Position numbers and translations under genes: made by a program. The notes under the pieces were generated by a model, which was given only the letters and a program-made list of their open reading frames with translations, was not told the DNA's origin and searched no databases. This document shows positions 1 through 7,121 of a stretch of DNA of 8,330 nucleotides, in pieces (the stretch's first letter is position 1; each line of letters opens with the position of its first letter). Origin of the DNA: Verrucomicrobiota bacterium (lineage in GTDB: Bacteria > Verrucomicrobiota > Verrucomicrobiia > Limisphaerales > UBA1100); NCBI GenBank assembly GCA_015660155.1, contig DQLO01000183.1:1-8330 (forward strand). Reading direction: 5' to 3'.

Positions 1-85
1 GCCGCGAAAACCACGCGCCCAAGCCAACCACCGCGGCAAGGTAAAGCACCAACACGGCGAGATCAATGGCGGGGAGGCGCTGCAC
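1..85 (-). CDS. N-terminal fragment of a probable sodium:solute symporter (SSS-like), cut by the window edge
   Basis: Reading the minus strand from a GTG at 85-83 gives 28 in-frame codons to the window edge, beginning VQRLPAIDLAVLVLYLAAVV and ending GLGAWFSR. A short polar start, one hydrophobic helix with an early Asp, and a G-x-G-x-W-F-S-R end is the usual look of the first transmembrane segment of sodium:solute symporter family proteins, which import sugars, carboxylates, amino acids and similar solutes with Na+. The GTG follows the TAA of the upstream hydrolase gene with no gap, and an AAAAAGG ribosome-binding site lies 8 bases upstream inside that gene, so translational coupling is likely. 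Only about 5% of a normal SSS protein is visible, so the family call is an inference; another polytopic membrane protein is possible. That a coding region starts here is better supported than its exact identity. Confidence 0.6.
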   Translation of the reverse strand, partial: MQRLPAIDLAVLVLYLAAVVGLGAWFSR

Positions 86-1444
86 TTATTTTGCCTTTTT
101 CGCAAAAGGCAAAGTCTTGGGCGTGACCACCACGCCGGAGGTGAATTTAAAGGGCTTCACTTTGCCGGGGAAGGTGAGCTCGATGAAGGACGCAGTCCAG
201 CCCCCCTTGGGCGGACGCGCGGCCGGAGCATGGTAGATACCATTAGCAGGACGGATGACGGTGCTGTTCCATTTGGGGCCGAGCTTGTCGATGCGGAAAT
301 CGCGTGCGTTCGGGTTGGTGGCTCGCCACAGGCGCACTTCTTTTGGCTTGTCCTTGGTTCGCACGATGATTGCACCGGTTTTTTCCACGGCCCATTCGTA
401 GCGCGGCAGCGGCGTCTTGTTTAGGATGGCGTGATAAAACGCCACGAGACTATCGATCGCATCGCTGTCGCCAAGGCTGTGGCCGGTGTTGGGGACGTAA
501 CGCAAATGCTTGGGGCCTTTCAATTCCTTCCAATAAAACTGCCAGGAATCCGGCAGGAAAAATTGGTCGCCAGCGGAGTTGAGGCAAAACTTTGGCATCG
601 TGAGGCGGTCGCGATATTCGTAAGGATCCTCGATGCGCTTGAGCTTGGCGAACTCGGGCGTGCCCATCCATTTCATCACGCCCATCTCCGTGTAATCGTG
701 CACCGCCTCGGCGTAGCCGCCGTAGGCATCGCGATGATGTTTGAAGCTCGCCTCGGTGTTGAGCATATCGATGACGATGGGGATGATGGCCACCACGCGT
801 TTGTCGACCGCCGCGGTGCTCCAAGTCGTCCAGCCGCGCTTGGAAGCGCCGGTGACCACGAAGCGATCCACCTTCACGCCGCCGGCTTTTTTGGTGGCCA
901 TAAAATCCGTCACCGTGTCCAGCGCGCGCACGGCGGCTTTGGTCATCGGCAAACGCAACGGCCATTTTTCATCGCCGGTTTTCAAAAATTTATCCCATGA
1001 GTACGCGATGATCGCGTCCTCGGAGCGCGTGCGTTTTTCGCCGGCAAACACCAGCGGTTGATTGGGCACCATGCGAATCTCCGCCACCACCGATTGCGTA
1101 GCGCGCGCGATGGCCACGAGCTCCTTGCGCGCGCGCGGCACTCTGTCTTCGTTGCCCCCGCCGCCGATGTACAGCAAACCGGTGGAGTGCTTCACGCGCG
1201 CGGGTTTCACAATCGTCACCCAATGCCGCCACTCGGGTCGGTTCACTTCTTTTTTGGTGAGATAGCGCTGCGAAATCATATCGAGGACAAACACCGTGGC
1301 GTTGTCCGCGCGCTGCGTTTTCACCAAACGATATTGATAAGCCGCATCCGGCTTGGCCACGTAACGATCGAGAGCGGTCTTTTTATCCGCCGCATAAATT
1401 GTGGCAACCGTGGCGAAAAGAAAAACTGGGAGCAATCGATTCAT
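86..1444 (-). CDS. Secreted PhoPQ-activated pathogenicity-related (PqaA-type) alpha/beta hydrolase
   Basis: Predicted 452-residue protein of the PhoPQ-activated pathogenicity-related family (PqaA of Salmonella; Pfam PhoPQ_related). The ATG at 1444 is chosen because it starts a clean signal peptide, MNRLLPVFLFATVATIYA, ending before ADKK; the frame stays open upstream to a TTG at 1483, but that only adds a charged extension. In 452-aa numbering the alpha/beta-hydrolase landmarks are in order: an IGGGGNED oxyanion-type loop near 94-101, the nucleophile elbow GASKRGW with Ser201, an SAGDQFF segment with Asp293, and NTGHSLG with His322, a plausible Ser-Asp-His triad. A beta-rich C-terminal part follows from about residue 347. 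The family is generally an uncharacterised secreted hydrolase; substrate and reaction are not known from sequence. It follows the DUF1501 gene by about 100 bases and abuts the symporter-like gene. No strong ribosome-binding site is visible before the ATG. The name reflects homology, not evidence of virulence or PhoPQ control here. Confidence 0.9.
   Translation of the reverse strand: MNRLLPVFLFATVATIYAADKKTALDRYVAKPDAAYQYRLVKTQRADNATVFVLDMISQRYLTKKEVNRPEWRHWVTIVKPARVKHSTGLLYIGGGGNEDRVPRARKELVAIARATQSVVAEIRMVPNQPLVFAGEKRTRSEDAIIAYSWDKFLKTGDEKWPLRLPMTKAAVRALDTVTDFMATKKAGGVKVDRFVVTGASKRGWTTWSTAAVDKRVVAIIPIVIDMLNTEASFKHHRDAYGGYAEAVHDYTEMGVMKWMGTPEFAKLKRIEDPYEYRDRLTMPKFCLNSAGDQFFLPDSWQFYWKELKGPKHLRYVPNTGHSLGDSDAIDSLVAFYHAILNKTPLPRYEWAVEKTGAIIVRTKDKPKEVRLWRATNPNARDFRIDKLGPKWNSTVIRPANGIYHAPAARPPKGGWTASFIELTFPGKVKPFKFTSGVVVTPKTLPFAKKAK
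94..100 (-). promoter_or_regulatory. Ribosome-binding site of the symporter-like gene
   Basis: On the minus strand this reads AAAAAGG, 8 bases upstream of the GTG at 85. It lies inside the last codons of the PqaA-type hydrolase gene. It supports GTG 85 as a real start and coupling of the two genes. Confidence 0.5.
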
Positions 1445-1491
1445 AATGTGCCGAGAGACTAAAGCGTGCGCCCGAAGCTGCAAGCCGATTT

Positions 1492-1539
1492 GCCCAGCGG
1501 TTTGGCGCGAAGGATCATCACGCCGCTCGCGAGCTGGGC
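1492..1539 (-). other. Possible intercistronic hairpin between the DUF1501 and hydrolase genes
   Basis: GCCCAGC (1492-1498) and GCTGGGC (1533-1539) form a 7-bp stem. Inside it CGCGA (1506-1510) pairs with TCGCG (1527-1531), leaving a 16-base loop and an asymmetric internal loop. It occupies most of the roughly 100-base gap between the DUF1501 stop and the hydrolase ATG. No T-run follows on the minus strand, so it is not a classic terminator; mRNA processing or stability is possible. The stem is short and GC-rich, so it could be chance. Confidence 0.25.
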
Positions 1540-1545
1540 GGATTT

Positions 1546-2946
1546 TTACGCCACGATCTCCTGAATCACATGCCCGAAATCGCGCTCGAGGCGTTTGTGG
1601 CCGGGGATTTCCATGCGCTCGGGTTCGAGGCCGAGTTGATGCAGCAGCGTCGCGTGGACGTCAGTGACGTAATGGGGATTCTCCTCGGTGTGAAAACCAA
1701 TCTCGTCGGTGGTGCCGTGGGCGATGCCGCCCTTCAAGCCGCCGCCGGCCATCCATACGCTGAAGCCGTAGGGGTGATGGTCGCGGCCGTTGGCGCCTTG
1801 CGAGCCGGGGGTGCGGCCGAATTCGGTGGCGAAAACGACGAGCGTTTCGTCAAGCATACCGCGTTGCTTGAGATCCTTCAGCAAACCGGCAACGGGGCGA
1901 TCGACTTGCATCGCCAACTCGGAGTGCTTCGCCTTCAAATTGGAATGCTGATCCCACGCGCCGGCCGCGCCGCTGCCGTGCATGATTTGGATGAACCGCA
2001 CGCCGCGTTCCGCAAACCGCCGCGCGGCAAGCAGTTGCTGGCCGAAGGGCTTCGTTTCTTTTTGGTCGAAGCCATAAAGTTTTTTGGTAGCCTCGGTTTC
2101 CGCATCGAAATTTACAACACCCGGCACGGAGGTCTGCATTCGGTACGCCAACTCGTACGACTTAATTCGCGCTTCGAGCGCGGCGTCGCTCGGATAATTT
2201 TTCTGGCTGTGCCGGTTCAGTCGATTGACCAATCCGAAGCCGAGCAGTTGCTCAGCGGGGGTGATGTCGCCCTCGGGGCGGGCGTAGTCGAGCGGATTCT
2301 TGGGGTCAATCTTCAGCTTCACTTCGTCGTACGCGGGGCCGAGATAATGGCCGTCGCTGCGGTCAAAATAACGCGGCCCCATGCCGATGAATTGCGGCAG
2401 ATTTTCGTTCAACGTGCCGAGGCCCCAGTTCACCCAAGCACCAATCGTCGGCACGCGCGGGTCGAGCATGTGTCGGCCGGAATGAAACTGCACCTGCGCG
2501 CCGTGGTTGTCGTCGGTGGTCCACATCGAGCGGATCACCGCGAGGTCATCAATGCACCCGCCGAGATGCGGAAACCAATCGCTCACCTCGATGCCGCTCT
2601 GGCCGTATTTTTTGAAACCCACCTGCAGCGGATACAGCTTCGTGCGCTGTTGGCCGTTGGCGTCATTCACCACCACCACGCGCACTTTTTTCAACCGCTC
2701 GCGATCCATCACATATTTGAAACGCGTCTCGCCAATCGACTTCCCCGCGAGCGTGTTGAGCATCGGCTTCGGGTCAAAACTTTCCATGTGGCTCACGCCG
2801 CCGCGCATGAACAGCCAAATCACACTCTTCGCCTTCGGCGCAAAATGCGGCAAAGCATTCTCGCCACGCAGCATTGAGGACAACGCCAAGCTGCCAAAGC
2901 CCAACCCCGAACGGCCTAGAAATAATCTGCGGTTCATGTCCATCAT
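1546..2946 (-). CDS. DUF1501 family protein with twin-arginine signal
   Basis: A 466-residue protein at the usual family length. The N-terminus has [11 protein letters not shown] followed by a hydrophobic stretch to about residue 26, a twin-arginine (Tat) type signal, so export in folded form is likely. Family landmarks follow: [18 protein letters not shown] (44-61), [16 protein letters not shown] (145-160), WDQHSN (331-336), FATEFGRTP (372-380), [17 protein letters not shown] (387-403), TDEIG (413-417) and [13 protein letters not shown] (428-440). DUF1501 belongs near the alkaline phosphatase/sulfatase fold, and the conserved Asp/His residues look like metal ligands, but no Cys-based formylglycine motif is present, so a sulfatase call is not justified. 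The first ATG (2946) directly follows the TAA of the DUF1549/DUF1553 gene; ATGs at 2943 and 2937 are also possible, and 2937 gives the cleanest Tat n-region. DUF1501 genes are typically paired with DUF1549/DUF1553 genes in Planctomycetota and Verrucomicrobiota. Biochemical function is unknown. Confidence 0.95.
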   Translation of the reverse strand: MMDMNRRLFLGRSGLGFGSLALSSMLRGENALPHFAPKAKSVIWLFMRGGVSHMESFDPKPMLNTLAGKSIGETRFKYVMDRERLKKVRVVVVNDANGQQRTKLYPLQVGFKKYGQSGIEVSDWFPHLGGCIDDLAVIRSMWTTDDNHGAQVQFHSGRHMLDPRVPTIGAWVNWGLGTLNENLPQFIGMGPRYFDRSDGHYLGPAYDEVKLKIDPKNPLDYARPEGDITPAEQLLGFGLVNRLNRHSQKNYPSDAALEARIKSYELAYRMQTSVPGVVNFDAETEATKKLYGFDQKETKPFGQQLLAARRFAERGVRFIQIMHGSGAAGAWDQHSNLKAKHSELAMQVDRPVAGLLKDLKQRGMLDETLVVFATEFGRTPGSQGANGRDHHPYGFSVWMAGGGLKGGIAHGTTDEIGFHTEENPHYVTDVHATLLHQLGLEPERMEIPGHKRLERDFGHVIQEIVA

Positions 2947-5900
2947 TTATCTGACTGAAACAAAGTCGTTGTGATTCAGCAAGGCGTGAACCAGCCCGCG
3001 CCGCGCTCGCTGCGCTGGATTTGTCTTCTTCTCTTTTTTGGCTTCTGCTTCAAGTTCGCCCAGCGTCTTCAGGCATTCCTGCCGCTCGGTCGAGTCCGGT
3101 TTGCGGCCCAGCAAAATTTCAAATACCGACTCCACGAATTCCTCGCCCTCGATTTTCTTCGCAATCAAACCGGACATCTCAATCGCCAGTTTGCTGTTCG
3201 ACAGCGCGAGCGCCTGTTGCGGCACGATGCTTTCGCTGCGGCGATAGCACTGCAAATGGTCGGCGTCGTTGAACATTTTCAGCAACTTGTCCTGCTGATC
3301 GCGCGAGTGTTTGAAGTAAAGGCTGCGGCGGCGCACGGCATCGCCGGGGTTGACGGATGGCCCGCCCATTTTTGTGTCCAGCACGCCTGCAAGATGCAGC
3401 AAGCTATCGCGCACCACTTGCGCCTCCATCCGGCGCGTGTTCATACGCCAGTAAAAATGGTTGTTCGGGTCGGCGGCCAGCGTCTTGGCATCCGCGCCGG
3501 CGGTGGTGGAGCTGAGCCGGTACGCGCGCGAGGTGACGATGAGCCGGTGCAGATGCCGAAAGCTCCAGCCGGATTCCATAAACTCTGCCGCGAGGGCATC
3601 GAGCAACTCCGCCTGCACGGGCCGCTTGGCGCGCAGGCCGAAGTCGAACACCGATTCCACCAGCGGCTCGCCGAAGTGCCGCAGCCAAACGTGGTTCACC
3701 GCCACGCGCGCGGTGAGCGGGTTTTTTTTCGAAGCAATCCACCGCGCCAACGCCAGTCGCCGACCGGTGCTGGTTTCCGGATACGTCGTCGGATACTGCG
3801 CCTCTTTGTGCGCGGGCGTTTCCAGCGCCTTCTTCGCCGCGCGAATGGGCGTGTAACCGCCCGCGCCCTTCGCCACCGCCGCCAGTTTCTTTTCCGCGTT
3901 AGCGATTTTTGTTTTAGCGGCCTTGGCTTTTTTGGCGTCCTTGCCAGCGGCCAGTAATTCGTATTCGCCCGCCGCCTTCACCGCCTCCGCTTCGCGTTTA
4001 GCGGCCACGAGTGAGGCTGCTTTTAAGTGGCTCTTTTTGTGCCTTAAATTTTCCGCCGCAAAGATTGCCTTCAAGGAAACAACCTTCGCTTCGGCGGCGG
4101 CGAGCTTGGCGGTCAAAGTCTCCACCGAGTTGGCGGGCTTCGGCCTGGTCGTGGCATTCTTGGACTGCGCCAGCTTTACGTCCGTCGGCAGTGAGCGGAT
4201 GGTGATGTCGTCAAACGCCACCGTCGCATCGAAGCCGGACAATTCCAAACGCCCGCCGGGCTTGCGGTCGGGCAGCGTGTAGGCGAGTTGGAATTTTCCG
4301 TTGAGCCACACATTCACCAAGCGGTTACGCACGGCGAAGCGCAGCGTGTACGGCGTGCCAATTTTGATGGGCTGACTGACGCGACCTTCGGCAGGATAAG
4401 TGTTCACGCCACCGCGCTCGTACGCCACGTGCAGCTTCGGGCCGGGCGCGTGGGCGCTGGTGTAAACGTAATTGGCGTACTTGCGATCCGGCGTCACGTC
4501 GAAGCGAATCGTCACGGACTTGTACATGCTACCGCCAGTGTGCGTGTAGCGGCAAGTCAGTTCAAAATCACGCGGCATCGGACGGCGCAGCACCAACCGC
4601 TCCGCATCGCGCGTGGCGGTCGTTTGATGCAGCGCGCCGTCTTGGAATTTCCAGCCCTTGCCGATGACCTCCCACAGCTTGGGGTTCGCCTTGCTGAAAT
4701 CATCTTTTACCTCAAACGCCGTCGCGGGTTTTTCCGGCTTGGGTTTGAGTATTGGTTTTGGATTCGGTTTTGGATTTTCCTTCGGCGCGTTCGCTGCTTT
4801 TTTCTTCGCCGCATCGAGTTCCTTTTTCGCAGCCACCACGGCGGCCTCGACCACGGCGAGGCGGTCGCGCCGCACGTAGTCACGCGTGGCTGGCGCGTAG
4901 GCGCTGATGGGTAATCGCACCGGCGCAATCTTTGGCGCGAAGCTGGACAGGACGGCGGGCACGCCGGCTTGTATCACGCGGTTGGTGTCGGGATTTTTTG
5001 GGTCACCGCGTAGGTGCAAATAGGTTTTGATGTCGAGGTGATTGTCGAACACGCGCGGGAGGCCGTCCTTTTCAAAATCGATCACGCCGGGCACGGGATC
5101 GAGGCGGACTTGGTGCGGTTCGAAAATGGCGCGGAATCGATAGTAGTCCACGTGCGTGATGGGGTCGTACTTGTGGTCGTGGCACTTGGCGCAGTTGAGG
5201 GTGAGGCCGATAAAGGCTTTGCCGGTGTGCTCGATGGTGGCGTCCAGCCAAGTAGTGCGGTTGAAGAGATAATAATTGCGCGCGAGAAAACCCGTGGCCC
5301 GCAGCGCCTTGGGGTCGGTGGGCGCGAGCTCGTCGGCGGCGAGCATTTCCAGAATCATGCGGTCGTAGCCCTTGTCCGCGTTCAGCGATTCCACAATCCA
5401 ATCGCGCCAATGCCAAATGTGCTTTTGGCTGTTGCGAAGCTGCGCGCCGAGGCCGTACCAATCCGTGTACCGCCAAACATCCATCCAATGCCGCCCCCAC
5501 CGCTCACCGTGCTGCGGGTTTTTCAAAAGCTCATCAACGATTGCATTCCATGGCCGCGTGTCCGCCAACTGCGCCCGCGTCGGCGGCAGCCCGATGAGGT
5601 CGAGGTACAGCCGCCGAATCAAAATTGTCCGCTCCGCTTCCGGTTGCGTTTTCAATCCCCGCGCCGCGCGGCGGTCATCCAAAATTACGTCGATGAGATT
5701 CCCTGCATCCCCCGGCAGCAGCATTTTTTTCGGCACCTGAAACGCCCAATGCGCGCGTGGGTCGGCCTCAGCCAGCTCCTCCTTGGGCACCGGCGCGCCG
5801 GCGGCAATCCATTCCTTAATCGCCGCGATTTCATCCGCCTTCAACGCCGCCCCTTCCGGCGGCATTCGCTCGTCCAAGTCCTTCGTCGTCAGCCGATACA

Positions 5901-6126
5901 AAAGCTCGCTGTCCGCCGGTTTGCCGGGAGTAACAATCGCCTCCCCCTTCGCCCCCTTGCGAATATTCGCCGCCGTGTCGACGCGCAGCCCCGCTTTTTG
6001 TTTCAACGCCCCATGGCACGCATAGCACCGCGCCTTCAACACCGGCTTGATGTCGCGCAAATAATCCGCCGCACCAGCGGTCAGCGTAATACATAGCGAC
6101 ACCGAAATTGACCACGCCCTATTCAC
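2947..6126 (-). CDS. PSCyt1-DUF1549-LamG-like-DUF1553 secreted protein (planctomycete cytochrome C family)
   Basis: From a GTG at 6126 this is a 1059-residue exported protein. The start is chosen because it gives a signal peptide, MNRAWSISVSLCITLTAGA (1-19). The frame stays open to 6285, but that longer form would overlap the divergent channel gene and has no signal character. Domains in order: PSCyt1 (about 21-112) with a heme-type CYACH at 34-38 and a downstream MPP (88-90), a possible Met ligand; DUF1549/PSCyt2 (about 142-347), including RRLYLDLIGLPPT and a second heme-type motif CAKCH at 312-316; a Lys/Pro-rich linker (about 431-469); a beta-sandwich LamG or DUF1080-like domain (about 471-647); an Ala/Lys/Glu-rich coiled-coil-like stretch (about 663-753); and DUF1553/PSD1 (about 780-1053), starting near YPETSTGRRLALARWI and holding RRMEAQVVRDSLL. 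A role in extracytoplasmic electron transfer or carbohydrate binding is inferred only; no reaction is established for this family as far as I know. It is first in a run with the DUF1501 gene, which begins directly after its TAA. No ribosome-binding site is evident. Confidence 0.94.
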   Translation of the reverse strand: MNRAWSISVSLCITLTAGAADYLRDIKPVLKARCYACHGALKQKAGLRVDTAANIRKGAKGEAIVTPGKPADSELLYRLTTKDLDERMPPEGAALKADEIAAIKEWIAAGAPVPKEELAEADPRAHWAFQVPKKMLLPGDAGNLIDVILDDRRAARGLKTQPEAERTILIRRLYLDLIGLPPTRAQLADTRPWNAIVDELLKNPQHGERWGRHWMDVWRYTDWYGLGAQLRNSQKHIWHWRDWIVESLNADKGYDRMILEMLAADELAPTDPKALRATGFLARNYYLFNRTTWLDATIEHTGKAFIGLTLNCAKCHDHKYDPITHVDYYRFRAIFEPHQVRLDPVPGVIDFEKDGLPRVFDNHLDIKTYLHLRGDPKNPDTNRVIQAGVPAVLSSFAPKIAPVRLPISAYAPATRDYVRRDRLAVVEAAVVAAKKELDAAKKKAANAPKENPKPNPKPILKPKPEKPATAFEVKDDFSKANPKLWEVIGKGWKFQDGALHQTTATRDAERLVLRRPMPRDFELTCRYTHTGGSMYKSVTIRFDVTPDRKYANYVYTSAHAPGPKLHVAYERGGVNTYPAEGRVSQPIKIGTPYTLRFAVRNRLVNVWLNGKFQLAYTLPDRKPGGRLELSGFDATVAFDDITIRSLPTDVKLAQSKNATTRPKPANSVETLTAKLAAAEAKVVSLKAIFAAENLRHKKSHLKAASLVAAKREAEAVKAAGEYELLAAGKDAKKAKAAKTKIANAEKKLAAVAKGAGGYTPIRAAKKALETPAHKEAQYPTTYPETSTGRRLALARWIASKKNPLTARVAVNHVWLRHFGEPLVESVFDFGLRAKRPVQAELLDALAAEFMESGWSFRHLHRLIVTSRAYRLSSTTAGADAKTLAADPNNHFYWRMNTRRMEAQVVRDSLLHLAGVLDTKMGGPSVNPGDAVRRRSLYFKHSRDQQDKLLKMFNDADHLQCYRRSESIVPQQALALSNSKLAIEMSGLIAKKIEGEEFVESVFEILLGRKPDSTERQECLKTLGELEAEAKKEKKTNPAQRARRGLVHALLNHNDFVSVR
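4726..4785 (-). repeat. Lys/Pro-rich linker coding repeat
   Basis: This stretch encodes PKENPKPNPKPILKPKPEKP, a run of near-alternating Lys and Pro joining the DUF1549 half to the beta-sandwich domain of the PSCyt protein. At DNA level, short degenerate units around GGTTTTGGATT are visible on the plus strand (about 4754-4776). It is most simply a flexible or extended spacer. Its length may vary among relatives because such repeats expand and contract. Confidence 0.6.
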
Positions 6127-6130
6127 GCGG

Positions 6131-6175
6131 GCATTGTCGCTGACACCACGCCAGTGACAATGCAAAACGCATTGT
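6131..6175. promoter_or_regulatory. Divergent intergenic inverted-repeat array (candidate operator)
   Basis: The motif GCATTGT occurs three times in alternating orientation: forward 6131-6137, reverse 6157-6163 and forward 6169-6175. The first two lie in a 12-bp inverted repeat (6131-6142 with 6152-6163, one mismatch, 9-base spacer). The last two form a perfect 7-bp inverted repeat around AAAAC (6164-6168). The array fills most of the 90 bases between the PSCyt GTG (6126, minus) and the channel ATG (6217, plus). Such placement suits a dimeric regulator binding between divergent promoters. I could not pick convincing -35/-10 boxes for either direction. The first pair could also act as an RNA hairpin in the leader of the minus-strand transcript. 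Confidence 0.5.
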
Positions 6176-6207
6176 TTTGTGCGTATTTTTCGAGTACACA
6201 ATTTCGC

Positions 6208-6213
6208 GGAGGA
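6208..6213 (+). promoter_or_regulatory. Ribosome-binding site of the channel gene
   Basis: GGAGGA lies 3 bases before the ATG at 6217 and 12 bases before a second in-frame ATG at 6226. It is the strongest Shine-Dalgarno match noticed in the window and argues against the upstream in-frame GTG at 6154. The spacing is short for the first ATG and long for the second; I prefer 6217. Confidence 0.7.
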
Positions 6214-6216
6214 CGT

Positions 6217-7101
6217 ATGGCACTGATGGCGGAAACGGACACACCCAAACAAAACCTGCGCGAGCGCGTGCGGATCATCATTCACGAGGCGGACACGCCC
6301 GCGGGCAAGGCGTTTGATGTGGCGCTCATCGTGGCCATTCTTGGCAGCGTGGCGGTGGTGATGATGCTCACCGTGCCGAGCTTAGAATCGTGGCACGACT
6401 CGCTCTACACCGTCGAATGGGGCTTCACGATTCTGTTCACCCTCGAGTACGCGCTGCGGTTGTGGTCGGTGAATGCTCCCGCCAAATACGCGCGCAGCTA
6501 TTTTGGCGTGATTGATTTGGTCGCGATTTTGCCCACATACATCAGCGCGATTTTTCCGGGCGCAAACTATTTGCTCGTCGTGCGCGCGTTGCGGGTGCTG
6601 CGCATTTTCCGGATTTTAAAACTCATCGAATATGTACGCGGCGCCCGAACCATTATGCGCGCGCTACGAGCGAGCTTTGCCAAAATTATGGTTTTCCTTT
6701 TGGCGATCGTCATCCTCGCCACCATCATCGGCGCGGTGATGTATTTGGTGGAAGGCCAACCCGGCACGAAATTTGAAAGTATTCCCCAAAGTATTTACTG
6801 GGCAATCGTCACCCTCACCACCGTGGGCTATGGCGACATCACCCCCGCGACGCCGCTCGGCCAGTTCCTCGCGGCGGTGGTGATGATTATGGGCTACAGC
6901 ATCATCGCCGTGCCCACTGGAATCGTTTCCGCCGAAATGGTAAAGGCCGATGGCCCCGATGCGCCCAACACCCGCGCCTGTCCCAACTGCGGCGTGGAAA
7001 GCCACCGCACCGACGCCGTCCACTGCCACGCCTGCGGGGAGACTTTGCACGGTGGAAATATTAACACAGATGGGCAGGATATTCAGGATATTGAATCCTG
7101 A
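6217..7101 (+). CDS. Six-transmembrane voltage-gated potassium channel with C-terminal zinc ribbon
   Basis: A 294-residue inner-membrane ion transporter of the voltage-gated channel superfamily. In 294-aa numbering: S1 about 33-53, S2 about 63-85 with acidic residues, S3 about 96-114, S4 about 117-144 with positive charges every third residue (R123, R126, R129, R132, K135), S5 about 156-178, a pore loop with selectivity filter TVGYG at 202-206, and S6 about 215-241. The TVGYGD signature identifies K+ selectivity, and the regular S4 charges suggest real voltage sensing. After S6, CPNC (255-258) and CHAC (270-273) form a zinc-ribbon-like Cys4 site, a tail I recall from other short bacterial ion transporters. 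The start at 6217 is set by GGAGGA at 6208-6213; an in-frame GTG at 6154 lies within the operator-like repeats and is less likely. The last 14 or so residues (NINTDGQDIQDIES) come from the palindrome shared with the converging gene, so they are probably an acquired tail. No functional link to the neighbouring minus-strand genes is apparent. Confidence 0.95.
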   Translation: MALMAETDTPKQNLRERVRIIIHEADTPAGKAFDVALIVAILGSVAVVMMLTVPSLESWHDSLYTVEWGFTILFTLEYALRLWSVNAPAKYARSYFGVIDLVAILPTYISAIFPGANYLLVVRALRVLRIFRILKLIEYVRGARTIMRALRASFAKIMVFLLAIVILATIIGAVMYLVEGQPGTKFESIPQSIYWAIVTLTTVGYGDITPATPLGQFLAAVVMIMGYSIIAVPTGIVSAEMVKADGPDAPNTRACPNCGVESHRTDAVHCHACGETLHGGNINTDGQDIQDIES

Positions 7102-7121
7102 ACATCGTGAATATCCGTGTT
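7063..7121. repeat. Gap-free imperfect palindrome spanning the convergent gene ends
   Basis: Around a five-base loop (7090-7094), 27 positions on each side align without gaps and 21 of them are Watson-Crick pairs, plus one G-T. The core is a perfect 8-bp stem, TTCAGGAT (7082-7089) with ATCCTGAA (7095-7102). The outer end has AACAC (7063-7067) with GTGTT (7117-7121). The channel stop codon (7099-7101) lies inside, and the stop codon of the converging propeller gene (7121-7123) begins at its right edge. It could form a stem-loop in transcripts from either strand and so mark or stabilise both 3' ends. No clear T-run follows on either side, so it is not a textbook intrinsic terminator. Its AGGATATTCAGGAT texture resembles dispersed palindromic repeats I recall from environmental bacterial genomes; that is from memory and unconfirmed. 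Confidence 0.7.

Noticed and set aside
431..1000. 189-codon open frame on the plus strand opposite the hydrolase gene
   Set aside because: Antisense shadow of the catalytic core of the PqaA-type hydrolase, with no domain or ribosome-binding site.
1570..2877. 435-codon open frame on the plus strand opposite the DUF1501 gene
   Set aside because: It mirrors a confidently identified gene, its translation has no recognisable domain, and long antisense frames are expected opposite GC-rich codons.
1546..2946. Calling the DUF1501 protein a sulfatase
   Set aside because: The fold relation is plausible but there is no C/S-x-P-x-R formylglycine motif, so the specific activity is unsupported.
3722..3729. 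Run of eight A on the coding (minus) strand of the PSCyt gene, a possible slippage or frameshift site
   Set aside because: It simply encodes Lys-Lys-Asn in a conserved stretch, DUF1553 continues in frame, and no stimulatory structure was evident; the open alternative frame is a composition effect.
2971..3957. 328-codon open frame on the plus strand opposite the DUF1553 region
   Set aside because: Shadow of the real minus-strand gene; the composition is rich in Arg, Gln and His as typical for antisense translation.
5014..6096. 360-codon open frame on the plus strand opposite the PSCyt1 and DUF1549 region
   Set aside because: The opposite strand encodes clear CxxCH and DUF1549 motifs; this frame has no family features.
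6154..6216. Upstream GTG at 6154 as the start of the channel gene
   Set aside because: It lies inside the operator-like inverted repeats and lacks a ribosome-binding site, while GGAGGA stands just before the ATG at 6217.
7063..7121. Calling the palindrome a standard intrinsic terminator
   Set aside because: No T-run follows the stem in either direction and the stem holds several mismatches; 'palindromic repeat with possible 3'-end role' is safer.
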